Positions 23,984 to 34,518 of a stretch of 64,000 nt of DNA are shown one piece after another. A program made the translations under genes and the position numbers. The stretch comes from Forficula auricularia. Lineage: Eukaryota; Arthropoda; Insecta; Dermaptera; Forficulidae. Each line of letters starts with the position of its first letter. The first letter of the stretch is position 1. The stretch lies in assembly GCA_024734495.1 (NCBI GenBank), contig JALMQS010000061.1:6191321-6255320 (forward strand), written 5' to 3'. Below the pieces are notes generated by a model. It worked only from the letters and a program-made list of their open reading frames with translations, made no database searches and was not told the DNA's origin.

Positions 23984-24071
23984 GTATTTAATGATGGATT
24001 ATTTTCTGCAGGCCAGGCGGGTCGTAATTTTTTCAATAGCTGTTGAAGAGCTTCGCATGCAATCGGATGTC
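23984..24071 (-). CDS. Unrecognised Ser/Pro-rich protein, coding exon (4)
   Basis: Short exon of 88 nt in an otherwise AT-rich desert: acceptor TTTCCCTTTAG, donor GTAAAA. Two bases complete Gly, then 28 codons, HPIACEALQQLLKKLRPAWP and AENNPSLN, two bases out. The local rise in GC, the clean splice sites and frame agreement with both neighbouring exons support it. EALQQLLKKL is a likely amphipathic helix. Confidence 0.78.
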
Positions 24072-24478
24072 CTAAAGGGAAAGAAAATTATTATTTAAAA
24101 AAAAATACCTTGCTAAAAAATGAACACTAAAATAAAAGTATAAAACGTAAATCTAGCTTCTTAAAATAAAGAGGCCATAAGTCAAATAGGAATTAAATTT
24201 TTTTTTTAATAATACTTTTTCTTTTTTTCTTCGTTACTTTCTTAACTGAAGGAAATTACACTTAATAAACCTCAAGCAATTTTGAAACCAGGTCAAAGAT
24301 ATTATCAGAAGCAAAATTAAATAATATATATTGTACATGAAACTAGAATTGAAAAAAAGGTCAAATTTATGGCCGCCTAATTCTTCTTATAATTGTTATT
24401 AAAATTAAATAGTTACAAAAAATTTATTTTATTTTTTTTTAATTAAAAAAAAAGAAAATTTTTATTAATATTACCATA

Positions 24479-24865
24479 TATGTGATTGTGTCAGGGAAAA
24501 GCCCTTATCTTCACCTACCAGTTTTTTCAGGAATGGCAAAGATGTGAGTTATATGTGGGTATAATTTTTGATTACATATTTGAATTCAGCAGCAAATTTT
24601 AATTCGGAATAGAATAATAGCGAGGGTAAATGGAAGAAATTACCTATTGTTGAATGCTTAAAAATTGTCAAAATTTAAACGATTATAACTCAAAACCACG
24701 TTTTTTACTTCTAAATATTCAAAAATTCATAACTGAGTCAATTTTTGAAATTTTTGGGTGGGACAAAATGCGTTTTGTTCAGATGTTTCTCTAGAAACAG
24801 GAGATGCCATTACCTCGATTTTGACCAGGTGAAGTAAGGGCTCTTTTCTCTGACACCATCACATA
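24479..24865. mobile_element. MITE with ~40-bp terminal inverted repeats
   Basis: The left end TGTGATTGTGTCAGGGAAAA (continuing AGCCCTTATCTTCACC) matches the inverted right end TGTGATGGTGTCAGAGAAAA (continuing GAGCCCTTACTTCACC). The element is about 385 bp with no coding frame. Only TA or ATA is shared at the flanks, so the superfamily is uncertain. Confidence 0.72.
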
Positions 24866-25587
24866 ATATTGATATATTAAGTCAGTTAAAAAATTATTTT
24901 ATTTTATCTCCCCTGAAATATGAATATTATTTCAAGAGATTCACAAGAATAAAAAGGCTTATAAGCTCTACTCTATCCTTGAGGCAGGGTTTCTCAAAGT
25001 ATGAATCACAGGCGGAGTTTTGGTAAGTCGAAAGAAAATGTTAAAAATATTATATCTAAAGAAATGCGAAATACGGAATTTCTCTATGGGAAGTTGGATT
25101 TTTCTCCTTGATAGTGAATAATAAAAAAAATATAGAAATAAACTGCATTCACTATTTCATTGCGTTTGAACATTGAGCACGACATCAATAAAATTAGAAA
25201 ACAAGAGTACACTTATTAAATCTTTGTGCCCGAGCCGTACCTTCATCTGGTTGTTAAATTATGTTTTTACGCGATTTATACTAGCTTCACCTGTATGTAT
25301 GTATGTATTTATTTATTTATCTATGAATGTATCAATGTGACTTTAGTTCTGTTAAATTCCGCAAACATTTCTCTATAAAAATAATTGTTTACCTACTCAA
25401 TTTAAATGAAATTATATAAAAATAATAAAAATAAATACTTAGATATGGTACTATAATGTTTTAAAATTATAAATTGTGGTGTTTTTTGAGGCTCTTGAAA
25501 ACCTTGAAAACAGATGTAATGTCTTCGTTAGGAAAAAGGAAATAAAATTTCTTTATATTCTAACAAATTTATTTTCATGAAAAACTT

Positions 25588-25630
25588 ATGAGACGTTTCG
25601 GCGGATATTCTCACACCATCATCAGTCTGC
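25588..25630 (-). ncRNA. Hammerhead ribozyme-like motif, left arm
   Basis: Minus strand: GACTGATGA, then a stem II segment opening TGGTG and closing CGCC, GAAAC, GTC, TCATAAG. The whole CUGANGA/GAAA/GUC core is intact. It sits in an intron of the minus-strand gene in sense orientation. Stem I is weak (GA/UC). Confidence 0.55.
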
Positions 25631-25737
25631 AAGGGAAACATAATCTTAATTACAGTAAATTACTAATTACATGTCATTCTCAAGATAAAAGAAGAAAAGA
25701 ACTCACCCAAGCTTTTCATAATATAGTAAGAGAGATG

Positions 25738-25780
25738 CAGACTGATGATGGTGTGAGAATATCCGCCGAAACGTCTCATA
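25738..25780 (+). ncRNA. Hammerhead ribozyme-like motif, right arm
   Basis: Same sequence as the left-arm copy, on the plus strand: CTGATGA TGGTG...CGCC GAAAC GTC TCAT. Two intact copies facing each other could pair with one another or act as a dimer. Antisense to the host gene. Confidence 0.55.
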
Positions 25781-25996
25781 AGTTTTTCATGAAAATAAAT
25801 TTGTTAGAATATAAAGAAATTTTATTTCCTTTTTCCTAACGAAGACATTACATCTGTTTTCAAGGTTTTCAAGAGCCTCAAAAAACACCACAATTTATAA
25901 AAATAAATACATTTCATTCTGGGAAATTACACAAACTTCTCTCTATAAAAATAATGAAGACTAAAAAGTAGAAAAATAAATTATATTTAAAAAAAC

Positions 25997-26155
25997 AAAC
26001 TAAAAAACACGCTTCTAAAAAGTACAAAATAATGTAATACTTAATCAAAAAGAGTGGGGCACTTTGTCGAAATTAATTAAAAGTACATGTTTCTGCGCCC
26101 CACACTTTTTGATTACATTATTTTGTACTTTTTAGAAGCGTGTTTTTTTAGTTTT
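25997..26155. repeat. Short palindrome (~50-bp arms)
   Basis: AACACGCTTCTAAAAAGTAC at about 26005 is inverted at about 26130, and AGTGTGGGGC-type sequence closes the inner ends. No hammerhead core and no coding. Confidence 0.75.
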
Positions 26156-27780
26156 TTTTTTTTTTAATATAATTTTTTAAAAAAAAACTTCAATCTAATT
26201 TTAAACTTACATTAATATTTATTAAATAAAAATCTGAAAAAAATAAAGCCACATTTTTATTTACTTTTCTGTCCCCTCGTTACTAGTCAGGTCGGTCGGG
26301 AAAGGTTTATATTTTTAAATGTAGGTCTCGACCCACGAAAGTTAAAGGGGTTAGAAATTGCATGTCTAGTGATGATAGGTTTGCATAATTTCTGGACCGC
26401 CCTTAATCAATTCAATTGAAATGCAAGCAATACGTCTGGTAGGGAGAGACAGCTGGAAATATGTTACTAGCGCAAAGTGTCCTAAATGGTTAGTCATTTA
26501 AGAACCAATCAAACTATAAATTGGTTATTTTCGATGATCATGAGGTGCTTTCAACATTCCAAGACCCTTATTCTAATTATACTTGACTAAGGAATTAAAT
26601 ATAGTGGTCTAGTAATCGTTTGAAAATATTTAGAGAATTTTCTTGGAAAATATTTCCTATGAGTCAAGAAGATTAATATCGCCGGTCTCAACTTTAACAT
26701 GAGGAGTTTTCTATTTTAGATGAATTAGGAAAAACAAAAAATATTATAGTAAAATATATAGTTTTGTCAACTAAGTACAACAAATTGAAAAATATATAGT
26801 AGGGTACTTAATATGTATTTATGTCAAGCGGTTTTTTAAAGCTTTTATCCAAAAATAATACTCCTACTTAATAGAAAACAAAGATACCTAACAGAAGGTA
26901 GTGGGGTAAGGGCTAGAAAAATATTTATATTTTATGTACCCAATAATTAAAATGTGATTTCCTAGAGAGAAGAATTTTTAATTCATAAGAATTAAATTAA
27001 AAATTGTTTCTTCAGCTTAATGTAAATATTTGTGTTTGTTTTGAATCTATATATAGTTTCAAAGACCTTCACTCGTCTTTAGTCAAAAAATAAATATATT
27101 TCACGTAAATATTACAAAATACACATCTTAAAATCCTTGATCGAAAAAGTAGGTATTTTCAGATCTATTTTTTTTTTAATTTATTTAAATATTATAAAAG
27201 AAATATTATTGAAATAAATATTAAGTCTCGATTGATTCCGAATTGAGATTATATATTGAAAAATCTTAAATATTTTTATACCCCGAAAATTTCGCATATA
27301 TTTCAATATATAGGTATATTCGTATATAGATATACATATATTTCTAAATTTATTTTAAAAATTAAATAAAAATTGGCTATACCATTAGATATAAAGTATT
27401 TTTTATTGATTCAAAAAGCAAATAAAAAACACTAATCTGTTTATTCATTGGTATATTTCGACATATGATTTTCCCAATCATGCCAAAGATTTCAAGGTAA
27501 ATTGATCACGTTAGAAATTTAGCTTAGGATTTCTTATAAAAATTGTTAGCTCGTATTGTTGAGCTATGTAATTCATTTAACTTTTAACAAGTTGTAACTT
27601 AGAAATGTATTTTTTGTAGAATGTTACCATTCTGTCATAAAACCTTGTGTTAAATTACTTCAATTAAAAATTTGTTATTTAAAAATGCTGCAGCCAAACT
27701 TGTTGAAGTGATACAATAGAGCCTATATTTTTTCAAAACCCTACTAAGTGCCATAAATTCATAATAAATATTTTCATTAA
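26156..27780. other. Intron stretch, nothing recognised
   Basis: AT-rich intron sequence of the minus-strand gene. I see no exon, repeat boundary or RNA gene that I can support. Confidence 0.4.
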
Positions 27781-28054
27781 ATTGAAAGTTTTTTTGCCGA
27801 GAGTAGCAGAATTTTTATATATTGAAGGAGACAATAAAAGAGTGTGTCTTCTACTGGAATTATAAATTTTATTTATTTATAACGAGACTATAGTTTCGAG
27901 GGCTTTGTTATTCATAAATTAATTCCTGTGAATCCATTGTAATAGACTGATGAAGAGGGCAAAGCCCCTCGAAACTATAGTCTCGTTATAAATAAATAAA
28001 ATTTAAAATTCCAGCAGAAGACACACTCTTTTTATTGTCTCCTTCAATATAAAT
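27781..28054. repeat. Fold-back family A, copy 1
   Basis: Left arm 27812-27902 and right arm 27969-28054 are inverted copies (GGAGACAATAAAAGAGTGTG and onward). The same element occurs at 43561-43853 with the same outer prefix TTGAAAGTTTTTTTGCCGAG. Relative to that copy, this one has lost about 30 bp that held the left-arm CTGATGA, leaving a single complete hammerhead. Confidence 0.88.
27942..27988 (+). ncRNA. Hammerhead ribozyme-like motif, family A copy 1
   Basis: CTGATGA, stem II GAGGGC-AAA-GCCCCTC, GAAAC-TATA-GTC. Here stem III has a real 4-nt loop (UAUA) closed by C-G and A-U, so a single molecule could fold. Stem I is weak (GA/UC then mismatches). Antisense to the host gene. Confidence 0.6.
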
Positions 28055-28115
28055 ATTTTCATTTTTTTACTCATTTTCGAAAAAAATATTTGACTATAAT
28101 GTCAATATATATATA

Positions 28116-28269
28116 CGAGGGGTGAACCGCGATGGAATTGGGTGTACACGTCTTTGGAATTATGTGGAATTTTGGAATTTGTTAGATAATGCCCCTTCAT
28201 CTATTTTCTTCTACTTGGAAATGAAAGTGGAAGTAGGTGTACACGATATTAGTCGCGGTTCACCCCTAG
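28116..28269. mobile_element. hAT-type MITE, family 2, copy 1
   Basis: Termini CGAGGGGTGAACCGCGA and its inverse TCGCGGTTCACCCCTAG, flanked by TATATATA on both sides (28108-28115 and 28270-28277). Because the flanks are AT dinucleotide repeats the duplication is weak evidence alone, but copy 2 at 39481-39646 has a perfect, non-repetitive 8-bp duplication. Confidence 0.78.
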
Positions 28270-29480
28270 TATATATATATTGACTAGGTATTTATGTATT
28301 TTAATAGTTTTAATCTGTATTAGATTATTTTAAGAAAGTAGTTTAAATATGCCTGTTTCGTTATCCAGAACGAAAATAGATGTTTCATATAACATACGCA
28401 ACTGAATTAAATCAAAAAAGAAAGAGATTGATTGAAAATAAAAGGAACATTTTAATGAAATTTGAGTTGAGAGAGTGACTCACAGTAATTTCGAGAAAGG
28501 TGCAAATGTGATGTTTTCGGAGGATGAAGCCACCCAGGGCACAAAGCGCAAGACCTCTGACTCTGCTCTCTTCTGATTGCTGGAGTCGCAACTTTGGGAC
28601 TATTTATACTCGGAATGTCTTCCCGCCACCCCCGCATCGATCCTAGCCCAGGTTGCTAGCGAAAACAAACCCAAATCCGATCGAAGGGTTTCAAAGACAA
28701 AAATCAGGTAAGACGCGTCTTACCTACTTATTCTCAAGACAACAGCGGAAACAAGATCATAACTACCGTGTACATAAAGAAAAGGGTTGCGCCTAAAAAG
28801 AAACGAATTTTCACTAAAAAAAACATTTAGCATTTTATTATATTTTATTTGAAATAATAATCTCGAAAAATATTTTGAATTGGTTTTTGGGATATGTAAT
28901 TAATAGTTCGGAAAACCCATTTTTATACCATTTATCATAAGTAGCTTTTACGTAGACTTTGTAGTTCACCCAAATTTATCTAATAGTTAAATATGTTTTC
29001 GAGAAATTTTGAATAAACTAATAAAAATTTGAATGAACTCTACTAAAAGAATTAATTTGAATATTGGTTGACGCCGCTCTTAATCTAAGTTAAAACTTTC
29101 ATTTTGTGATAATTATAATTAATGTATGGACGATTTACTTATAAATTTACTAACATACACATACACACAAACATTAAAGAAAAAAATGTTTGTATGGACT
29201 CGTAAAAATTTCCTAAAATCTAGAATATAAATTTTTACGCGCAAAAAATATTATATTAATTACATATCTACATAAAAAATTCCGTTTCTCTTTGTTTGAT
29301 ATATAGAAATGGAAATTAAAATTACTGGATTTTCTAAATGTATAATATTCTTCATGATTTTAAAAAAGTATTTAATTAAGCACCGGTAATTACTTAGAGC
29401 GATTAAATTAGATGCGGAAGTAAATTTTATTTATTTAATATGAAAATTTGAGTGTCTTATCTTTTTGAATAAGTGGATGG
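28270..29480. other. Intron stretch with a GC-rich promoter-like patch
   Basis: Mostly AT-rich and featureless, except about 28480-28700, described separately. Confidence 0.4.
28480..28700 (-). promoter_or_regulatory. Candidate TATA promoter or solo-LTR-like patch
   Basis: A GC-richer island in an AT desert. On the minus strand it reads GAGTATAAATAGTCCC, a near-consensus TATA box, with an Arg/Ser-codon-free GC-rich segment downstream and no open frame of note. It could be an internal promoter of the minus-strand gene or a solo LTR. I found no TG...CA ends with a direct duplication, so this stays tentative. Confidence 0.3.
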
Positions 29481-29861
29481 AATTGAATGTAATGGAAGGC
29501 AGCCCATGGGTAGTGAGGAAAGAAAAAATTAACACATATCAAATAAAGTGTAATTTATTGGAATCCTTCCTCCTTTCTTTTCAAACTAATTAAGAAAAGG
29601 AGGGAAAAAAAATTTGTCTTTCTATGCCTTTGTTAAAAAAGAAGAAAGTTTTGAACACTGCTGTGGAGAGAAGAAGGAAACATTTCATTTCATTTGTTTC
29701 ATTCATTGATCCTTTGAAACCCTGAAGAAGGAGGGGAAAATTCTCCGAAACGTCGGTTTGAAAGGAAAGAAGGAAGGATTCCAATAAATTACACCTTATT
29801 TGATATGTGTTATTTTTTTCTTTCCTCACTACGCCTGGGCTGCCTTCCATTACATTCAATT
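29481..29861. repeat. Fold-back element with ~105-bp arms
   Basis: The left arm 29481-29580 (AATTGAATGTAATGGAAGGC and onward) is inverted at 29751-29861. The hammerhead core sits at the inner edge of the right arm. The left counterpart has been lost or heavily changed. Confidence 0.85.
29716..29760 (+). ncRNA. Hammerhead ribozyme-like motif, best stem I in the window
   Basis: AAACC-CTGAAGA, stem II GGAG-GGGAAAATT-CTCC, GAAAC-GTC-GGTTT. Stem I is a perfect 5-bp AAACC/GGUUU helix, stem II has 4 bp or more, and the core is complete with a GUC cleavage triplet. Stem III is C-G plus A-U without a loop, as in minimal dimeric hammerheads. Of all copies here this is the strongest candidate for activity. 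Confidence 0.65.
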
Positions 29862-30075
29862 AAGATTCTACCAGTCCGTCTCTCTCCAGAGAAAATTTCG
29901 TTGCAAAAAAAGTGGATGGAATATTTTTTTCAAAAAAGAACAACTTCTGGGTTTCATACCTGTATTTTAATTATATGAGAATTTATATAAGGGCATCTAC
30001 TAAGATCTTTGATAAAATTGTCCTTATATAAATTCTCATATAATTTATTTATTTATTTTGATTAGTTACGATGCA

Positions 30076-30310
30076 TCGATTAAATTATTAAAGTTGTTAT
30101 AGGGAAATAAGGACTATATCTTAGATTGATGTTTATGACTTGCCTTGATATGTTTACTAAGAAAGAATAATTATAAAAATGGCAAATATGCGGCGAAGTT
30201 AACTATTTGAGCCCTGAAGTAGTCAACAAAGTTGACGAAACGTTGGCAATAAAATATAAATTAGCTGAATAAAAGATATAGTCCTTATTTCCCTATAACA
30301 ACTTTAATCA
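30076..30310. repeat. Fold-back element with ~50-bp arms
   Basis: TTGTTATAGGGAAATAAGGA at about 30094 is inverted at about 30280-30300. The same inner motif block (GACGAAACGTTGGC) occurs at 58036-58158, so these two are one family. Confidence 0.75.
30209..30250 (+). ncRNA. Hammerhead ribozyme-like motif, one core base changed
   Basis: GAGCC-CTGAAGT, stem II GTCAAC-AAA-GTTGAC (6 bp, perfect), GAAAC-GTT-GGC. Stem I GCC/GGC pairs. The last core A of CUGANGA is T here, which should abolish activity. A GUU triplet is used. Confidence 0.45.
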
Positions 30311-30331
30311 TTTATTTATTGAGTTTGTTTA

Positions 30332-30539
30332 GGGCCAGTTGTATGTCGGTTTGTAAAGTCTTTCTTAAAGTTAACAAAGGGTAAAACCTTAGAATTCACA
30401 TTGTGCCCGGCGGGATGGCCAATCAGATGAAAGTGCGTGTGATCTGATTTGGCCATCTGGCCGGGTACATGTTGAATTCTAGGGTTTTTACCCTTGCTAG
30501 CTTTAAGAAAGGCTTTACAAACTTACATACAACTGGCCC
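30332..30539. mobile_element. Hairpin MITE, family 1, copy 2
   Basis: Same palindrome as at 7321-7502 (GGGCCAGTTGTATGTCGG ends), here 208 bp and flanked by TTA on both sides (30329-30331 and 30540-30542). Confidence 0.82.
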
Positions 30540-31053
30540 TTAATTTGTTTATTCTAAATTATTTTATTACTTAGAGAAGTAGCATATTTTATTTGTAAAT
30601 TATTTCAAATGATTGATGAATTATAATTCGTTTTTTATATGTGAAGAAATCTGAAATACTATTGGGCTTGCTGAAATACATACGATTGGAAAATGTGTAG
30701 ATGTATCATAAAAAATGTATGTATATATGTAGAAAGACCCGGCATATCGAGTTGAAGCTAGGCAAGGAAAAAAAATCCAAAATAAATCTTCTCATTTTTC
30801 TTTTTTTTCCGAACATCCTCTAGAAAATATTTCTCTTTAATCCGCATGTGCCTGAAGGACCGCTCTATTTTCTTTTCTTTTACAGTTTTTTTCCCTAATC
30901 CTAGTGAAAACTTTCTCTGTTATTTATTATTCAAATGATGTTATTCTCAGGGGGAGGAACAAATTTGAGCCCAATCATCCCTAAGTACTGAACAAGTAGA
31001 GTATTGAACAATTATTCTAATTTTAATTTATGTTAAAAATGACAAATTCTCAC

Positions 31054-31154
31054 CGTTGGAATTGTTGATTTGATGTACAAGTAGGAAGCTGGCCAATTGG
31101 GGTGAGCTGGATGTTTGAGATGGTTCATCTGTTCGGGGTCCGTTACCACTATTC
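31054..31154 (-). CDS. Unrecognised Ser/Pro-rich protein, coding exon (3)
   Basis: Exon of 101 nt: acceptor GATGTTTCACAG, donor GTGAGA. One base completes Glu, then 33 codons (NSGNGPRTDEPSQTSSSPQL, then ASFLLVHQINNSN), one base out. Another frame (IVVTDPEQMNHLK) is also open but would hit a stop in the next exon, so splicing selects this one. Confidence 0.75.
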
Positions 31155-31467
31155 CTGTGAAACATCAAAAATCGCTCCTTGTATATAGTTGAAAGCAACA
31201 TAAATTAGGGATGAACAGAAATAAACCAATTAGGGAAAAGTTTATATTTTCTTCTTTTTTTGAAAAAAAAATCTATAAGCTTATGATGTGAAAAAATTAT
31301 AGACTATTTTTATCTACTGAATCAGTTTTAAAAAATTTAAAATCCTAGTTTCATTATACAAAAAAATATATATTTCAAATCAAAAAGAAAAGAACAATCA
31401 GAGATATTTTTAATTAGAGAAAATCCTGTTTGAGCGAATCTCTCATAAAGAGAGATAAGGGGCCTAG

Positions 31468-31695
31468 AGAATCAGGATTAGCTGAGAGCTTAAGACACTA
31501 GCCTTCTAAGCAGGAGTCCCGGGTTCGAGTCCGAGTCCTTGCATTGATATTTCGACCGGCTATAATCTGATTCCTAGTCACCAATCCGTCTGGCAAGCGT
31601 GTGTGACTTAATGCCAACCCCCTTCCATTTGATGGAAGAGGCCTATATTCAGGAGTTGGATTGTCGCTATCGACAGGCTGATGATGAAGGGGCCT
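31468..31695 (+). mobile_element. tRNA-derived SINE
   Basis: The head resembles a tRNA: A-box-like TTAGCTGAGAGCTTAAG, an anticodon-loop-like CCTTCTAAG and B box CGGGTTCGAGTCC. A body with GACCGGCTATAATCTGATTC follows, shared with the SINE at 13957-14173, and the 3' part ends CGACAGGCTGATGATGAAGG. The acceptor stem does not close, so this is not a working tRNA gene. Confidence 0.75.
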
Positions 31696-31835
31696 AGGAA
31701 TTGTGTAAGGCCTTACAACTTAACACTACATATTTAAAATATGAAGTGTTGGTAAATTTATAATAAATTAAAATTTAGGATCTCCCTTCATTATCAGCCT
31801 GTTTATTTTGAAAATTATAAATTCTTTCTTATATA

Positions 31836-32075
31836 CAGGAGTGCCCACAAGGGGGGAGGGGGTTTAAGACGCAGAGTGCATCATTGAAATTTCTGGGGGA
31901 GGGGATTGAAAATTGTTAGATTTTAACATTATATGCTAAAAATAAAAGCGGTCAGGTCTTATAGCTTCACAAAAGATAATAAAAAGCTCATCTAATTCTT
32001 TAGAACTGAATAAAATGGGGGGGGGGTTACTTTTCATGAAAATGCGGGAGTCATGAAGCTAGGGGGACACCCCTG
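31836..32075. mobile_element. hAT-like MITE with G-rich ends
   Basis: Ends CAGGAGTGCCCACAAGGGGG and GGGGGACACCCCTG are imperfect inverted repeats. The flanks CTTATATA and TTATATAT overlap by seven bases with a one-base shift, so the duplication is imperfect. Internal poly-G runs; no coding. Confidence 0.55.
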
Positions 32076-32197
32076 TTATATATTACAATTATTCTTTATA
32101 TTAGGGAAGTTCGATACCCAAATTGTAATAATAAATATGTAATTTTAAATTTGCTAAATAAACGAATTTTGTTCAAGAACAAATAGGGAAGTTCTAC

Positions 32198-32272
32198 CTG
32201 CGGCTTTCTCATCGCTCACTTTGATTCGCCTTCTGCACCTAGCTCGATTAATACCTTCCTTTTTTTGGTCAC
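32198..32272 (-). other. Exon-like patch, possible poison or lost exon
   Basis: 75 nt with good splice sites on the minus strand (CTCCAG, donor GTAGAA) and raised GC. One frame is open (DQKKEGINRARCRRRIKVSD and on). Joined after exon 2, however, it gives an immediate TGA, while exons 2 and 3 join perfectly without it. It may be a regulated poison exon or chance. Not counted in the coding model. Confidence 0.2.
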
Positions 32273-32433
32273 CTGGAGATAATCTATCATGTTATAAAAT
32301 CATTTTAAGGGTCAAAATTAAAAAGAAAAAAAACATAGCAGATTGCATTATAAAAGACAAATGCCGATATTAGTAGAGTTAAGATTTTCTATAGAAAATG
32401 AAGAGAGGTGGTCAACTATCCTTCAATTCCGTT

Positions 32434-32774
32434 AGGGGTGTATATGTTGCAGTAAAAACCCTATTCTAGTAAGAACGGGTTTTTACTAGTTAAAACGTGT
32501 TTCACTGAATACCTTTGTGGCATCTAGAATTTACTGATGTTGGTTGAGTTTGGGCCAAAGGTCTAGTATCTTCATTTTTGACCTTCCGTCTCATTTTTTA
32601 AATGAAAATGTCAAAAGTTACATTCTCATTAGAAGCAAAGTTGTAGAGGATGTAATTTTTGAAATTTTCGTTTAAAATTTTTTGAAAATAAACACCCAAA
32701 ATGAGGCGGAAGGTCAAAAATGAAGATTCTAGAACTTACTAAAAAAACGGGGTATTACTGCAACATATACCCCT
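32434..32774. mobile_element. TIR MITE
   Basis: AGGGGTGTATATGTTGCAGT at the left end and ACTGCAACATATACCCCT at the right end are inverted repeats. Inside, CATTTTTGACCTTCCG is also inverted. Length 341 bp, no coding. A related internal phrase (GGTCAAAAATGAA-ATTCTAG) recurs in the tandem array at 56170-56720. Confidence 0.75.
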
Positions 32775-33303
32775 GACAAAATAAAAATTATCCACAATAC
32801 ATAGGATTTAGAAGATGACCAGCTCTCTTGATTTTCTATATTAATTTTCTACTTATTCTTTTTATGAAATAGTGAGTTGACTGATCCACGAATACATATG
32901 AAATTATTTTTAAAAAACATTTATGCAAATTTTTACTTCCCTATTTTTTAAAAGTAAAAAATAAAATTAATAGGAATAAAAAAAAACTAGAAAGAATAAA
33001 TGCACCAGATAGCGTTGAACATTCTCTATAAGAACAAAAAATCATATTTTGAGATGTATGTATTTAAATATTAAAAAATCGATTATTTTTGAGAATTTTT
33101 AAAATTTGCTATTTATGACATTTCTAAAATCAGGTATTATGCAATTAGAGAAATCAATTACCTTTTAAAGTTGCTTTATTTAGAAGAACGCACATACTGC
33201 AAGATCACTTTGTCGGAGATACCGATTTTCCTATTTCAACGATTTAAGAATAATCAAAACAAATACGAATACAGAAATTACAAAAATAGAAGAATAAATT
33301 TTT

Positions 33304-33965
33304 AAAACTATATTCAAACGCCTCCCAATCGATCACAAACCCAAAGGTCGAAAATAATTTTTCCTTTACCCCGGGGCGCAATCACAACGAGGCCCCTTCG
33401 AAAAACAATTATAAATTAAATTAGGGAATGAAGAAAAGATTTTTTTATTATAAACAAAAGGATCAGCCGGGATTCGAACCCGGGATCTTCGCATGTGCGC
33501 TGCAGATGCCTTCATAAGAGCCTTAGCTCCTATATTCTCTTGGTCACTGATAACCGCACCCAAGCTAATACCTAATGCTCCATATGGAATTATGGAATTT
33601 CTTTAATCTCTTCCTCTTTCATTTTTTCTTTGTGATTGCGCCCCGGGGTAAAGAAAAAATTATTTTCGACCTTTGGTTTTGTGATCGATTGGGATGCGTT
33701 TGAATATAGTTTAAAAAATAGTCAGGCCACTACAGAGCTGATAAAAATGAACGAGCAAGAGATTAAAGCAATTCCATAATTCATATAGACATTAGGTATT
33801 AGCTTGGGTTCGGGGATCAGTGGCCAAAAGGATAAGAACTAAGGCTCTTATGAAGGCATCACAGAGCATATGCGAAGATCCCGGGTTAGAATCCAGGCTG
33901 ATCGTTTTGTCTATAATAAAAAATCTTTTCTTCGTTCCCTAATTTAATTAAATTTTTTGTTATTC
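33304..33965. repeat. Interleaved inverted repeats (A-B-A'-B')
   Basis: A (33304-33395, TCAAACGCCTCCCAATCGAT) is inverted at A' (33640-33716). B (33404-33604, holding a tRNA-like segment) is inverted at B' (33757-33965). B lies between A and A', while B' lies outside. A simple hairpin or nested insertion does not produce this order. The same topology occurs at 38356-39008. Confidence 0.8.
33466..33550 (-). mobile_element. tRNA-like SINE head
   Basis: On the minus strand GGTTATCAGTGACCAAGAG, then AAGGCTCTTATGAAGGCA and GATCCCGGGTTCGAATCCCG, with a perfect B box. A degenerate inverted copy is at about 33795-33900. Its place inside an inverted repeat and the poor cloverleaf argue against a functional tRNA. 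Confidence 0.6.
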
Positions 33966-34518
33966 ATGACCCTTGAATCGTTAAAATATCAGAAATCGGT
34001 CTCTTCATTAAAAAGATTACGCATCTTGCGCACAATGTTTTGTAATTGTTATAAATAATGAAACAAAAGGTGACGATAATAATAGCAAAAATACATTTTT
34101 TGATCTTGTAGTAAAAGCTAAAAGAAACGTGGTGTACTTACTTATTCTTTGTAGTTTTTAATTCCGCTTAATTCATGTATCTTGATCTTTAGCTCTAAAA
34201 AATGAATAACTAAGAATTTGCATAAACGTTGTTTTACATGTTAATTTCCTATGTATCTGTGGATCATTTAACACCCAGGATATAAAATTAGATTGGGGAA
34301 TGGCATCCTCAATATGAAAAAATTTCTAGACACCCACCTGTATTCAGTTTTCCTATCTTAATAATATCTATTTTCTTCCGTGATTATTTCTATAATAATA
34401 GTTTTCTGTTATTGACAAAATATAGTAGGTATTCATTTATTAATAGAATTTTCTAAGTGAAAAATATAACTATTTTGATTGAAATCGATTAACTAAATAT
34501 AAATTTTCCATTACTTAC

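Larger units (their letters stand above)
25467..25900. repeat. Fold-back element with identical hammerheads on both arms
   Basis: Arms of about 165 bp (25467-25632 and 25733-25900) are nearly identical in inverted orientation and separated by about 100 bp. They share segments such as AGATGTAATGTCTTCGTTAG. Each arm ends inward in the same hammerhead core. Confidence 0.88.
31155..34518. other. Intron 2-3 of the minus-strand gene
   Basis: Intron of 3.4 kb containing a SINE (31468), a hAT-like MITE (31836), an exon-like patch (32198), a TIR MITE (32434) and interleaved inverted repeats (33304-33965), each listed. The remaining stretches show nothing I can support. Confidence 0.5.

Noticed and set aside
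31468..31545. Functional tRNA gene with a TCT-like anticodon
   Set aside because: The B box is good but the acceptor stem and D arm do not pair, and a SINE body shared with another locus follows.
33366..33563. 65-residue minus-strand frame as a small gene
   Set aside because: It runs across a tRNA-like SINE within an inverted repeat.
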